Of a DNA stretch of 64,000 nt, positions 1 through 11,100 are shown one piece after another. The first letter of the stretch is position 1; each line of letters begins with the position of its first letter. The stretch covers positions 13,687,501-13,751,500 of the forward strand of contig CM049410.1 of the NCBI GenBank assembly GCA_026929865.2, in the 5' to 3' direction. A program made the translations under genes and the position numbers. A model generated the notes under the pieces. The model worked only from the letters and a program-made list of their open reading frames with translations, did not search any database and was not told the DNA's origin. The DNA comes from Hyperoplus lanceolatus. Lineage: Eukaryota; Chordata; Actinopteri; Uranoscopiformes; Ammodytidae.

Positions 1-728
1 AGAGAGAGAAAGAAACACCCTGACCATTTATCTTTTCAGCAAGTGTTCTCATTATCATACAAGAGCCCTTTGTCTCAAATGAGTGTGTACGAGTGTGTTT
101 GAATGCAAATGCATATTTCATACTGCAGTACACTGGTAAAAACAAAAACTAATCTAAACTAAAACTAACTGATCCCCGACTTTAATATAGCAACATAAAA
201 ACAAATGAAAAAACAATATTATAAGAGCGAGCAGGCAACTGCATCTTCACTGCAGTAACTAACTACCAGATGGACAGAGACAGCCAAGAAGTCCATGCTC
301 TTCGCTCACACTTTGTGACTGGCAGAAGAGAGCAGCTCTGTAAAGTACATGCGGCATGTAGAACGGATCGGATTTAAATGACCAATATCTGTCCTTTTCA
401 CCTTTCGGCATTTCCCTGTCTGTCTTGTGCAGTTTCCACCCTCTTCCATCATCCCTTCTTAACTGTCCCTATGCATTGCCCCTCTTTATCCCTTTCTTTT
501 TCTCCTTGTTTCTGCCTTAACTTTTATCTTCCAACATCCTACTCCTCTGTACTGTCCTCTCTCTGGGAACCAGCCAGTCTGTGTTCTATCCCGCACTACA
601 TTTGCTTCATATTTTTCCTCAATTTTGTTCAATTTAGTTTCCATCCATCCTTGTCACTCTGTTTAGCTCTTTTTGCCCGTGTGTCAGCTTGGCCTGACAC
701 CCACCTACCACCTGCTGCACTCTCTTCT

Positions 729-889
<161 letters not shown>

Positions 890-1039
890 ACATATGCACA
901 TGCACACACTCTTCTAGGTCTCATATTCACATCTTCAGCATGGATTTCCACTAGGAGTAAGTGACCAAGCAAGTTTTTGGATGGCGGCTTGATCAGTGGA
1001 AACACAGTATGCACTTCTAGACCGTTGTCAACACGATGT

Positions 1040-1053
1040 GTAGCCATGGCAAC
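1040..1053. promoter_or_regulatory. RFX X-box-like palindrome
   Basis: The sequence GTAGCCATGGCAAC fits the X-box consensus GTNRCC-N(1-3)-RGYAAC with a 2-bp spacer and both half sites complete. It lies inside the presumed calcium-channel intron with no promoter or gene visible nearby. It may be a distal RFX-bound element or chance. Confidence 0.35.
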
Positions 1054-2144
1054 AGCCGCCGGAAAAAAAAAAAAAAAGCCCTCCCCCTTTTGTAAAGGAA
1101 GGCCAATCAGCACTGTCACTGCAGGGACCGATGGCTCTCTGAGTGAAACGACATACTTGGCAGACAAAAGAAGAGACACACTGAATGCATCCTCTTCTCT
1201 AAAAAAAAATCTGAAAAAATGTATCTCATTCACTGTATCCAAGTAAGCTCCTGTATACTTTCGCTGTCTTTAAGAGGCTTTTATGTTGCATTTCTGTAAG
1301 TTTAATATCACACGTTGGTCTCAAAGGTGAGACACTGCAGTCAAAAACATTGTTATTTTCTAGTACTGGTCAATTTTTAGATTAATATTTTGCTTACATA
1401 AGATGTAAATATAATATAAATACAAGCTCTAAAATGTACATTGAGGTGTTTATTTGACTAAACCTTTTTTTATTTTCAATACTCCAATGAAAATCTCAAC
1501 TTCTGAAGCACTTACATCCACTAAACCTACAGTATCTAACCTCGATGCTGAATAGAAGCAGTAATGCAAGATGAAATGACTAACCCGCTATTATTGGCTT
1601 TTCTGATTGCGACACTGGTTCTCCCAGTGAAGCTCATCACTGGCAGGTGAAAGGAAGAGTCTGGCAGCAGCAATGTGTGACAGATGTGTCACTTGTCTGT
1701 ATGCAGGAAACTGCATTGCATTGGGAATTAGACATTCAACACTGTGAGAGCAGTGTTGGAAAAAGCACAAAACACTGATTAAAAATGTGTGCACTGAGCC
1801 TATATTTCACAGAATATATATATAAAGGCAACAGCCCTGGACTGCAATAACACATTTCACTGCGTTTACACAGCACACCGCTGTTTAACAACTCAATTAT
1901 CTACTCCTTAACAGATTGTCCATCTGACCCTGCACACAGGCAGCCACCAGCTTCTCTCAGATTGACCTTTAACCTTTGACAGAGGAGACTCAAAAAGAAA
2001 CAAACTGACATGGACACATCTTGTCTTGTTATGCATCTGGCTTAAGTTCACAGCAAATCTGCTGTGAGCATCTTAACTAGAGCAGAATTGAGTGACATTT
2101 GGAGAAGTTCACTTCCTAGAGAACACTGCTGAATACAGCACTGC

Positions 2145-2390
2145 AGCCGTTTAGCTTAGCTCAGCTTAGAAAAAGATTAGAAAGAGCTAGCCTGAATCTG
2201 TCTAAATGGCTACAACAGGAGACTCATTAATGAACACATTATAGCTAGCTTGTTTAATCATGCAATTATTTCCACTAGTTGCTTGGCAACCTCATGACCA
2301 AAGGTATGACTGACTGATTAATTAGAGAGCTTGAGTGGTGCTGGTAGGTGGATTTTCTAGTATTTATGCTAAGCTAAGCTAGTACTGTTT
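2145..2390. mobile_element. MITE-like repeat with TTAGCTTAGC-type ends
   Basis: The left end has TTTAGCTTAGCTCAGCTTAG and the right end the inverted form TGCTAAGCTAAGCTAGTA. The inner parts (CATTAATGAACAC on the left, TGATTAATTAGAGAG on the right) are also roughly inverted. I recognise the ends as those of a repeat very common in teleost genomes. No coding capacity is visible. Confidence 0.55.
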
Positions 2391-2552
2391 TAATCTTGAC
2401 CAATCTGCTAAATGAATGTAATAACCCAAACCCAACCATGGCAGGCTGTAGTGTGTTTTTTGCCCATAAACCTAGTCTAGTGGCAGCAAAATTAATTGCA
2501 CAGACACCAGCTATCATCTGGCCAGCAGCACAAATAACACCAAAATTGAGAT

Positions 2553-2575
2553 ACACACATGCACAGACACACACA

Positions 2576-2658
<83 letters not shown>

Positions 2659-2670
2659 ACAAACTGAAGT
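2553..2670. repeat. (CA)n microsatellite
   Basis: The pure CA core runs 2,576-2,650, with imperfect CAGACA and AAACAC units at its edges. Confidence 0.95.
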
Positions 2671-3522
2671 GCTTTGTGGAGTTAGACCTTCAGAGCCCAG
2701 GGCAGGGAGACGGTCACTGCTTAAACATATGAGGTGTTTGTGAGTGCACACAAAACACATGTTCTTGCTGAGTATACACATATGCCCTCTCGCATGTGGT
2801 GTACACCCTGCGTTTACACACGCGCTATTAGTTCCAGATCATTTTGCAAAGCAGTCCGTAAACAGCAAGCCTGGGGATAAACAAAGATCCTACTGTACTG
2901 GAAGTAATCCCAGTACACACAAACACACACAAACTTGCTTGAACACACGCACACATGGACAAAAAATTAAAAACACCTGGAGGGCCGACAAACAATATTA
3001 CACAGAAATGTAATTTGTTTACTAATTATGTTGGCTTATCCTCGCAGGATTGGGAATCGTTTAAGATTTAACTGTATTAAAGCCAATATGATACCTGTGT
3101 TTCGGTCCTAAAACAATATTTTTTTTTAACACAACCAAAAATGATACTGCAACGTATTCTCTAAAAACCGTTTGTTGGCTAGCGGGGAAAATGTTGCAAC
3201 TTTAAATGGTATTACTCAAGAGGTTTTACTGTATTCATTTGTTGTTGTTATACTTGACATACAGTAAGTAATCACATTAGTTAGCCATACCAAACTGATG
3301 TCCCTGAGAGTCTGGCCGCAGTCAATTTAAGAACACAACACATAAGTTCGACTTGCCATACCTATATATGGACAAAGATACGGACAGCACAACCACACAC
3401 AATGTGAGGACTACGCAGGGCGTTCCAGGACTTCATACGTCAGAGAGACAGAATCCCTCTACATCTCATGACCCCCAATCTGCTGTTATCATGAGCACAG
3501 GCCAAATATAATGAGTCACCAA

Positions 3523-3667
3523 ACACACACACACACACACACACACACATACTCGAGCTGAGTAAAAACACAGTGAAACAAGAGCAGAGACTGGAGGACA
3601 AAGATGCACATAGACATGTCTGTAAGCAAATAAAAACACAATCAAACACACACACACACACACACAC
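3523..3667. repeat. Two short (CA)n tracts
   Basis: CA runs at 3,523-3,549 and 3,645-3,667 are separated by about 95 bp of ordinary sequence. Each run is about 25 bp. Confidence 0.9.
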
Positions 3668-4515
3668 CTTAGGATGCCTGTTTGAGTGGCAGTAGGAGAT
3701 GCACAACCTGCAGACATCAAGGCCAACTCTCTTTATCCCTCATACTGCAGCAACACAATTATTAACACACACACACCCACACTTCAGAGGAAGCAACCTT
3801 TGAAATGGCATCGCTGTGGGAGTTTGACGAACTGGACAATTCAACAGACAGACAGCTTCAAATCTGCCTTCAATTTCATCCAACTGGTTGACAGTCCAAA
3901 GTCGGCAGGACTTCAAACGGCTGCAGAAATCTCCTGTGCTTAATTTAATTTTTAACCCATTGACTTCTCAGTTTTTTTGTTCTGCATAGCTAAAAAAATT
4001 AATCCGATTTTGAATATTAGTAAAAAAAATAAAGCGCCTATGATCCTTTGGAACAAGCCAACGCAACAGGTTGACAGGTTTTCTCTGTGGCTATGTGCGG
4101 CCTCATCTTTATGCATTTATGAAGGAAGTGAAAGAGGCCCTCTCAACATGTTTAGAGTATAGGATGACTAATGGAGACAGATAGCATGATGAATCCACTC
4201 ATCTGTAATGGATTAAACCTTGTCTGGCCTGGTAAATGGGATCTAATCAGCATGAATCAACTTGTTATTCTGTCAAGCCATCATGTATGCCAGTAAACAT
4301 TTAGCGTTGTGACAGAGTTACAGGGGGTATTTAGAACTGAGAAGTCAAACCTGGTTTTTAATGCATCACAGAACGTTGATTGATAGATTCCTTCTGAAGA
4401 TACTCTTTGTACTACAAATTGCATTGTGTTTCTTTCTGTTCATTCAATGGATTACAGATGTAAAATAGTAATATTTCAAATGTGTCAACTCGTCTGCAGA
4501 ATACTTTGTTTATAA

Positions 4516-4814
4516 AAAAAAGTTATTGTGCGTTACTCTCAAGCCATCGCCAAACTCCACAAAACTTTATTGCAGCGTTTACAAACTGGTGTCGCCCTCC
4601 TGACACTGCCGCTGGAGCTCAAGAAGCAGCCACGAAATCATTCAGTTGTTAATTATCCTACTAAGAAAAAGCCTGGACATACAGCAGAAGTTACTGTATG
4701 AAATCAATGAGCGATCAATGTAGGCTTACCTCATGTTGATGCACCAACAATGTTGTTGTAATTACCCAGAATTCCTAATGGGGGCAACATAAGTTACACA
4801 CTATAGCTTTAAGC
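4516..4814. mobile_element. MITE-like element ending in ACTATAGCTTTAA
   Basis: The right end reads GTTACACACTATAGCTTTAA. The left end, AAAGTTATTGTGCGTTACTC, is its diverged inverted form. The interior words CAAGCCATC, CTCCACAAAACTT and TTACAAACTG recur in the same order in the repeat starting at 47,095, so both belong to one family. TTAA is present at the right border and mutated at the left. Confidence 0.55.
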
Positions 4815-6577
4815 ATTTCCCCTCAAAACATAATTTATACAAAGAATAGCTTATCAAAATGTTAGCTGAATAATAACAGATCATTTCAGCCCAAGACTTC
4901 AGAAGATCGATAACCTGATTGTCATAGATTTATTTTTTCTCCATGTATTGTTTCTGTCCCTTTGCCTTTTATGTGATTTGTTAATATTATATTTGACAGT
5001 CAAATGCAAAACAAAAAGCACTTATAGGATGTTATGTCAAAAAATATCAGACCTGAAAGGCAAAGCAGGAACAGAGATTTTTCCAGCACTTAAAAAAGGT
5101 TGTTATTCAGCAGCTGAGAATCTCAGAACTTGAACTCATCAACAGACAAGTATGCCACAAATACAAAATACATAAAACAACTTCACTGAAAAGCATGGCT
5201 TTCATCTTAACGGGTCCCTTACCCCTTTGAGTCTTGCCTGATATGAAAGCCAATAAGAAAAAAATAAATTGCAATGTCATATTTTCTTTGTATTTTATGG
5301 CGGAGCAAACTCGAGAGCAAAGCAGTAAATCAAAAATGAATGATGATTATACACAGAGTAAATGAGGAATGCTGAGATATATATCTGAAATCATGTTTGA
5401 CAGGACTGTGTGGGAGTGTCTGATCAAATGCCAACGGCCATTGTTTTTATAGAATGTTCGGACAGAAAACTAACCGTGATTGGTTTAACATAGTTATTGT
5501 GCCATAAGAACCAGAGCATAGCCCGCCTCATCTTAACTACATTTCTGTAAAGTTTAGCAAACTTAATGGACAATATATTTAATTTGGATTGATAAATATG
5601 CACAACTATTTTCAGATGCTAACTATCATGCAACTAACTCCCAAAATGACATATGTAGAAGGATTTTGTGAATTTGGGTTTACAGGGGCATTAAATCTTC
5701 TTTATCTCTTTGTGTCTCCTCCCCGGACTTGCACTTTGACAAAAGTTTGCATCGCATGCCTTTAAGTAGTTGACTGGCAGAGCATTTACACGCTGCACAT
5801 AATATTTACATAGCCCACTGTGGACCACCAACTCTGCAGTGCTTACACGGTGGGTCCTGCACACGCACCCCCACACTAGCAAACACACACTGAGAAATAA
5901 AACAAAGAGCTGTCCACTGAGATCAGCGTTTGTGATATAACCTGGTTCCAGTTTAAACAGAAGAAGAACAGTTTTAGTGCACCGCCAAGCATGTGACAGT
6001 GTGTGCTTTATATATTGGCCACGCTATCTCGGCACAAACAGACCCCTTAATAGCACGTCCTATGTTATCAGCACTGGATATCAGAAAATGGCATAAGGAC
6101 ACAAGTAGGAAAAACAGTGTGTGTGCAGTGACCATAGCAACATCTGTTGTATAAAAGTACACCTCAGTCAGTAGCCGCTGCAGAATTCTGACAGACATAT
6201 ATGATATGGCTGTGTTCCAATACTTTCTGCTATTGAGTGGTAGACAAATTATTTGGGATGTCCCAATTATTGTGGTCAGATTTATTATGCTTGAAAATAC
6301 CTGGATATCTACAACGAGATTCTTACTGTTGAAATAAACATGGGCAATTCTGACCCACAATCAAGTGTGCATCAGAAGTGACGTCACATCGATGGAGCTT
6401 CCGTATGTAAACAACCAGGGATAAGAGGGATATAAAAGCAAGAGGCAAGATCAAGGCGCAATGTTATGATGAAATAAAAGTATGTACAAATTGTATGCCT
6501 ACTGCATGCTAACTAGATAAGGTTTATGGTTAAGTGTATATGTCAAGCTGGATACTGTTGAATACTTTTTTATAAGA

Positions 6578-6752
6578 GGGGGCGCCCTTAGCTCAGTTGG
6601 TAGGGCGTCACCCCCATGGGCCTCGGCCAGCAGCGGACCCGGGTTCGATTCCAGCCCGCGGTCGTTCTCTGCATGTCACTCCCCTCTCTGCCCCATTTCA
6701 ACTCTGTCTCTACACTATCAATAAAGCATAAAAATGCCAAAAAATATATAAT
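6578..6752 (+). mobile_element. tRNA-derived SINE
   Basis: The head is tRNA-like: box A TAGCTCAGTTGG at 6,589-6,600 and box B GGGTTCGATTCC at 6,641-6,652, with a body ending in an AATAAAGCATAAAAATGCC tail and an A-rich end. The stem does not fold as a functional tRNA because an extra GC-rich stretch sits between the boxes. Relatives appear at 31,941-32,090 and, badly decayed, at 29,935-30,055, both reversed. Confidence 0.8.
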
Positions 6753-7904
6753 TTTTTTTTATAAGTCACCCCAATTCTTGCTCCAATTTGTTCTTTCAAA
6801 AACAATCCTTATATCGACTTAATTAACTCCACTTGGATCTTCTGGAAGCTTTTAAATGCCTGTATGTCTAATGTTAAAAACCAGGGTTAAATCAACACTT
6901 TCTCTCCTGTGGAATAACAATTGCATGCCTAAAAGAGGAAAGATCTAAATAGCCCTTCAGTTCTTGGTCTGTAAACACCAGCAAAAGAGAAAATGTAGAC
7001 TTGGCCGGCCAGAAGCTGTGCCACGTTATGACGCATCTGTTTTCAAAAAGAACGGCAAAGAGATACGCATTTGTATGATTTCCAAAATGCCTGCACAAGT
7101 CTGCCAAGTCTATCCTCTTTAAATTATTATGAAGAGGACAAGTTGGATTCAACTGCTCATAATACTGTAGCCCCAAGTCCCTGCATTGTGCAACATCTTA
7201 TTTATATTATATTAACATGTACCCCAGTTCTGTAAGAGAGCCTAGTTTTTATGTCTTTTGGCTGGGTTCTTGAGCACCTATAACACAGTGCAGTACGGAC
7301 ATAACACTGCGATATTAATCCACAAAAGTTTCTGTTTTGAAGAGAGAAAGCATGGAGTTGTTAGATATGCTTTTGTGTTACTCAGATACATTTGATGGAG
7401 TAGATTATGCCTGACGTGGCAGTTTGTATCCAGGCTTGTGTAAACCGATGCATCATGTCTTCTGTGGCTCTGGAGGGAGCTTTTCTGTTTACGCCATGGG
7501 GGGGATTATGTTGATTACAGATTTCAAACATTTTGATAGAAAACCAACATTATAAACTGGGTGCATGGATTTAGAAAGATGAGGGCATTTAACAGACTGG
7601 ATAGGTCTAATGAAAGATGCATTTGTAGTAGAGTGAGACCTGTGGTATATCCACCATTATTAGCTGGATATCTTGGTCTCTGCTGCAGTGATTTCGACCA
7701 CTCTTTTGCCCAGCATATCACATGTCGAAGGACGATCGCTCAGATAGTATTTTCATATCGGAGGAGATGCACACATCATTAAACCGATTTCCTTTAACCC
7801 TGATAAAGGAACAGCAGTTCACCGACGCCAAGTGAGCGTCAGATCACATTGGAGCCTTGTCAGGAGCAAGGGGTCGAGAAAGTGGGTTGTTTGACTATCC
7901 GGAA

Positions 7905-8398
7905 TTAACATTGTAGATATCACCAATGTCATTCTGACTAGTCGTAATTACATTTTGAATAGTTGGAATTTTCCTTCAAGAACTCTGTAACGTAGTTGTG
8001 ACAAGTCGAAACGACAGATAGAGATATCAGTAATTCATTTTTGACCAGGCAGAATGAAAGTTAAAGATATCTCAAACGTCATTATGTATTGAAAGCAAAT
8101 TTTACATACATTTGCTAGACTGGATATATGTGTTGCAGATAACTGTAATTCAGTTTCGCCCAGTCAAAAAAAACATTTTGGATATCCGCAACTACATTCT
8201 TTCTATCCACACCTATCATTTCAGAAACCCCATAGACATGAATGGCAAACATGACGTCATTTCTCCTTGGAGGAATGTCTTGTGGATTTCTGAAATGACA
8301 GTTGTAGATAGGAAGAATGTAGTTGCAGATATCCAAAATGATCTTTTTGACTAGGCAAATCTGAATTACAGTTATCTGCAACACATATCCAGTCAAGC
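7905..8398. repeat. Hairpin-forming inverted repeat with GATATC/SpeI-type units
   Basis: Positions 8,114-8,232 and 8,281-8,398 are inverted copies of about 118 bp around a 48-bp loop. Shared words are TGTTGCAGATAACTGTAATT, ATTTTGGATATC, GCAACTACATTCTT and ATTTCAGAAA. Upstream, 7,905-8,110 holds decayed units of the same style (GATATCACCAATGTCATTCT, CTGACTAGTCG, GATATCTCAAACGTCATTA). Both strands stay open over the arms, which is a by-product of the symmetry. The loop holds a CRE-like TGACGTCA at 8,252-8,259. No transposase or clear target duplication was seen. Confidence 0.75.
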
Positions 8399-8679
8399 GA
8401 ATTATTGTCAAATCGGCTTGCCTTAGGGTAGGACTGACGTGCGTTGGCCTATTCAGACAGCCCATCAACATGGGTTTGACCCGCGTCACCATGCCTGAAT
8501 GGGGTACGAATCATCGACTCCCAAGAGCTGACAATCTTGTTTTGTGTGTGGAAGTAGTAAAGACACCTTCACAGGAAGCTCTTCTACCTATATGAATGAC
8601 TGTGTTCATCTAACTGCCTCCAGTGCCTTTTTCCTCTAAAAGTAAAAACAATGTTTTAATTCATCTCCCCAAAAGATAC

Positions 8680-9004
8680 ACTTTGACCTCCAGGATGCCA
8701 CAACCACAGGCCTGCACACACGCACATACGAGTTCTTCTATCTTAACCCTAACACCCGGAGGATACTCATTGACATAATGAATTTCCAAGCCCCTTGCTC
8801 TAACCATCACAAGAATAGTAAATGTCCGATCCGAACCCTTAAACTAATCCAAAACTAATTCTTACCGGAACCTTAAAACCTAGTTCTAACTCTCAAACAG
8901 ACCTTTGAAGAAGTGAGGACCAGGCAAAATGTCCTCACTTTCCAAAAATGTCCTCACTCCGATAGCTAAAAGCTTTGGTCCTCAAAAAGATGGCTACAAG
9001 TAAA

Positions 9005-9055
<51 letters not shown>
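8680..9055. repeat. Teleost 'TGAGGACCA' interspersed repeat ending in (CA)n
   Basis: The sequence runs from decayed TTAACCCTAAC-type units through GAAGTGAGGACCAGGCAAAA and TGTCCTCACT words into TTTGGTCCTCA, then a CA tract at 9,007-9,055. I recognise the order (telomere-like CCTAAC words, then GTGAGGACCA, then TGTCCTCAC, then CA) as a widespread fish repeat, so the microsatellite is probably its tail. A partial relative may lie near 18,540. Confidence 0.6.
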
Positions 9056-9059
<4 letters not shown>

Positions 9060-10316
9060 GATACCACATCATGCAGTACTGTTATAAAACATCTGTGGAT
9101 GCAGCCAGTACGAGACTACAGCAGCCAGCAATCGAGACTATAGCAGCTCTAACCGACCCACAACATGAGATAAAACAAAGACAAAGAATATTATAATGCT
9201 TCGTGTGTTGTGGTACTGTCAGCGCCCTGCAGATCTGATTCCAGGTGCATTTGTACTTGATTTAGTTTTTTTTACACCGCCCACCTCGCCCGCATCAAGA
9301 ATTAGAGAAATATTGCAGTGGTTCATCTTAAAGTTCTTTTCATAGTGCTTGGATTTGGATGGCACATTATGTTCTTCTTTTCTTTTTTTCCCTTTTTGCT
9401 CCAGTGTGTTAAAACATCCCACATACTGTATAAAAATTATCCAGGCAGGATGTTCAGTTGAGTAATAATAGACACTAAAACAGAAAACGAGAAGCTGAAA
9501 ACTGACTTTCTTTGACTAGTTTCCAACCCTGAATGACATCAAAATGAATGATTCTTTTTTAGCACAAAATGGCTGCCAGGAAATGGTACCAGAGAGATGT
9601 TGTTACCACAAAAAAATAGGTTTGTAGTAAAGTAGAGTTACAAGCAAATAATGATGGTGTCTTCAAAACATACATGTACAGGGGCAGGCAACTCTGATTT
9701 GATCGAAACATAACTTGAGAGAATGTTACTCAGCACTGCAACGGTACTACACCATGTACACCAAAAGAAGAATGGAAGTTAACCCACAAACAATACAAAG
9801 CACAACTTAAAAGCTGAAATGCATCCGTGGATAGATGTCACTAAATCAAACCACTAAAATAGATTTCATGTGTTGGGACTCCCTGCACAATCTGCATGCT
9901 TTTCATGTATGCCTACATTAATGATGATCAGTCAATATTCTTACAAGTAGTTATACGCCTACAGCAGAGGAACACTTAAGAAACTTGTGCCTTGGCTGGA
10001 ATTGACCAAAAGAACCCATTCAGTTAAAGTAACATTTACCATTTTCCCAAAGTCGTCCGGAAATTTCCACACGAGCAGCCCCACAGTTCATTACTAATCT
10101 CATATGCCTTAACAATGGCATCCTGAAATTGAAATGTCACCAGTGTGGAGCAAGCAAGTATTGCTTGTCTAGTCTCATAGACCTGAGGAAGTAGCTACAA
10201 TTGCATGGCGTGCATAAAGCTTTAAGAAGGCTGCAACCATTTGCAACAACTGACTCCATCATCATGGTTCCACATGTTTTTGATCTTAAAAACGTGAATT
10301 TGAAGGCATATGAGGT

Positions 10317-10389
<73 letters not shown>
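10317..10389. repeat. (GATA)n microsatellite, about 18 units
   Basis: A perfect tetranucleotide run. It lies in the presumed intron about 165 bp downstream of the calcium-channel donor site. Confidence 0.97.
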
Positions 10390-10545
10390 TCATCCCATAT
10401 AAAACATGAGAACATTTTGTTTAGAGCACCACCACCAAAGAGCAGCATTTGAACAGTGGAGAGTACTCACGCACATACGCCAGGACACATTTGGTCTCAC
10501 CAGGTGTCCGCCAAGGCAGTCAGAGTTAGGTTTCCATCACAATGT

Positions 10546-10554
10546 AAAGGATAT
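10546..10554 (-). promoter_or_regulatory. cacna1h: U12-type AT-AC splice donor
   Basis: Read on the minus strand, the exon ends ...TGTAACCC and the next nine bases are ATATCCTTT, the consensus of the minor-spliceosome 5' splice site. Homology to T-type channels stops exactly here, after the conserved CNP, and no usable GT donor follows. A GT overlaps the Cys codon (T|GTAACC), but using it would remove residues that match the family. U12-type introns are known in voltage-gated cation channel genes. The call is strong on sequence but unproven without the acceptor. Confidence 0.75.
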
Positions 10555-11057
10555 GGGTTACAGACGATGCGCAGACACCAGTTGCGAGGCCTGGTGGTTT
10601 GCTTCAAGCAGAAGAAGGCGACAGGGGCCAGAAGCGGGTAGGGCTGCTGCTCCCCCTCCTCCGACGAGACGCAGTCAGGGTCACGTATAGGAGCCAGGAT
10701 GCGAACTCCCAATGTCCGTCCAACTCCCACTTCCGGTTCTGGCTCTTCTTCCTGGTCTTCTTGCTCCTCCTGAACCTCGGCACTCCATTGGCCCTGTTGT
10801 CCACTTCTACTACTATTACTACTACTGCCCCTCCTTTTCCTTTGTGTTTCCACTTCCTCTTCCTCCTGGGCGTGCAGGCTTCCTCCATGGTGGACATGGT
10901 GGCCCGGGGCGTCCTCTTTCAGGTAAGGGGGTGTGGTGGGTATAGCGAGCCTCACCTCCTCCTCCTCCGGCGGTTGCCCCTCCCCCGGGCACTCTGCGTA
11001 CTGAAAGCGCGCTCTCCCCTCGCCATCAGTCATGATAGAGCATCAGGCAGAGCCACT
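10555..11057 (-). CDS. cacna1h: T-type voltage-gated calcium channel alpha-1 subunit, first coding exon (partial)
   Basis: This exon encodes the cytoplasmic N-terminus of a low-voltage-activated calcium channel pore subunit at the plasma membrane. The ATG is at 11,033 and the coding part, 11,033-10,555, gives 159 codons plus two bases. The diagnostic part is the C-terminal 30 residues, [18 protein letters not shown] followed by [12 protein letters not shown], the block just before segment S1 of domain I in CACNA1G/H/I. QTTRPR and CLR, together with an MT-acid-G start, favour the CACNA1H branch, but G and I are not excluded. Before this lies a low-complexity acidic and Ser/Arg-rich region ([30 protein letters not shown]), making this N-terminus longer than I expect for mammalian forms. 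An in-frame TGA at 11,045-11,043 fixes the start. A pyrimidine tract and CTATTCAG precede 11,057, so a non-coding exon lies upstream. Confidence 0.85.
11026..11043 (-). promoter_or_regulatory. Five-codon uORF overlapping the channel start codon
   Basis: On the minus strand ATG-CTC-TAT-CAT-GAC-TGA starts 10 bases before the channel ATG and ends inside its second and third codons (ATGACTGA overlap). It lies in the same exon, so every transcript using the 11,057 acceptor carries it. Such overlapping uORFs can lower initiation at the main start; an effect here is inference. Confidence 0.4.
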
Positions 11058-11100
11058 CTGAATAGGGATGGGAGTCAGAGGGAGAGAGAGAGAGGTTAGA
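11058..11100 (-). promoter_or_regulatory. cacna1h: Splice acceptor tract upstream of the channel coding exon
   Basis: The minus strand reads a pyrimidine-rich run (CTCTCTCTCTCCCTCTGAC...) ending CCCTATTCAG immediately before 11,057. This is a good U2-type acceptor and shows that the first coding exon is not the first exon. Confidence 0.65.

Noticed and set aside
6379-6386. TGACGTCA (full CRE) as a regulatory site
   Set aside because: Perfect motif, but isolated in intronic sequence with no promoter features. The similar motif at 59,506 lies inside a transposon.
6578-6655. A functional tRNA gene
   Set aside because: Boxes A and B are present, but the arms do not pair into a normal cloverleaf and a SINE body and tail follow.
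8112-8492. Overlapping plus and minus ORFs of 80 and 125 codons
   Set aside because: The two proteins resemble each other because the DNA is an inverted repeat; no coding evidence.
10599-11099. Plus-strand ORFs of 166 and 94 codons opposite the calcium-channel exon
   Set aside because: They are antisense shadows of a GC-rich, Glu-rich exon. The minus strand carries the conserved channel motif and splice signals.
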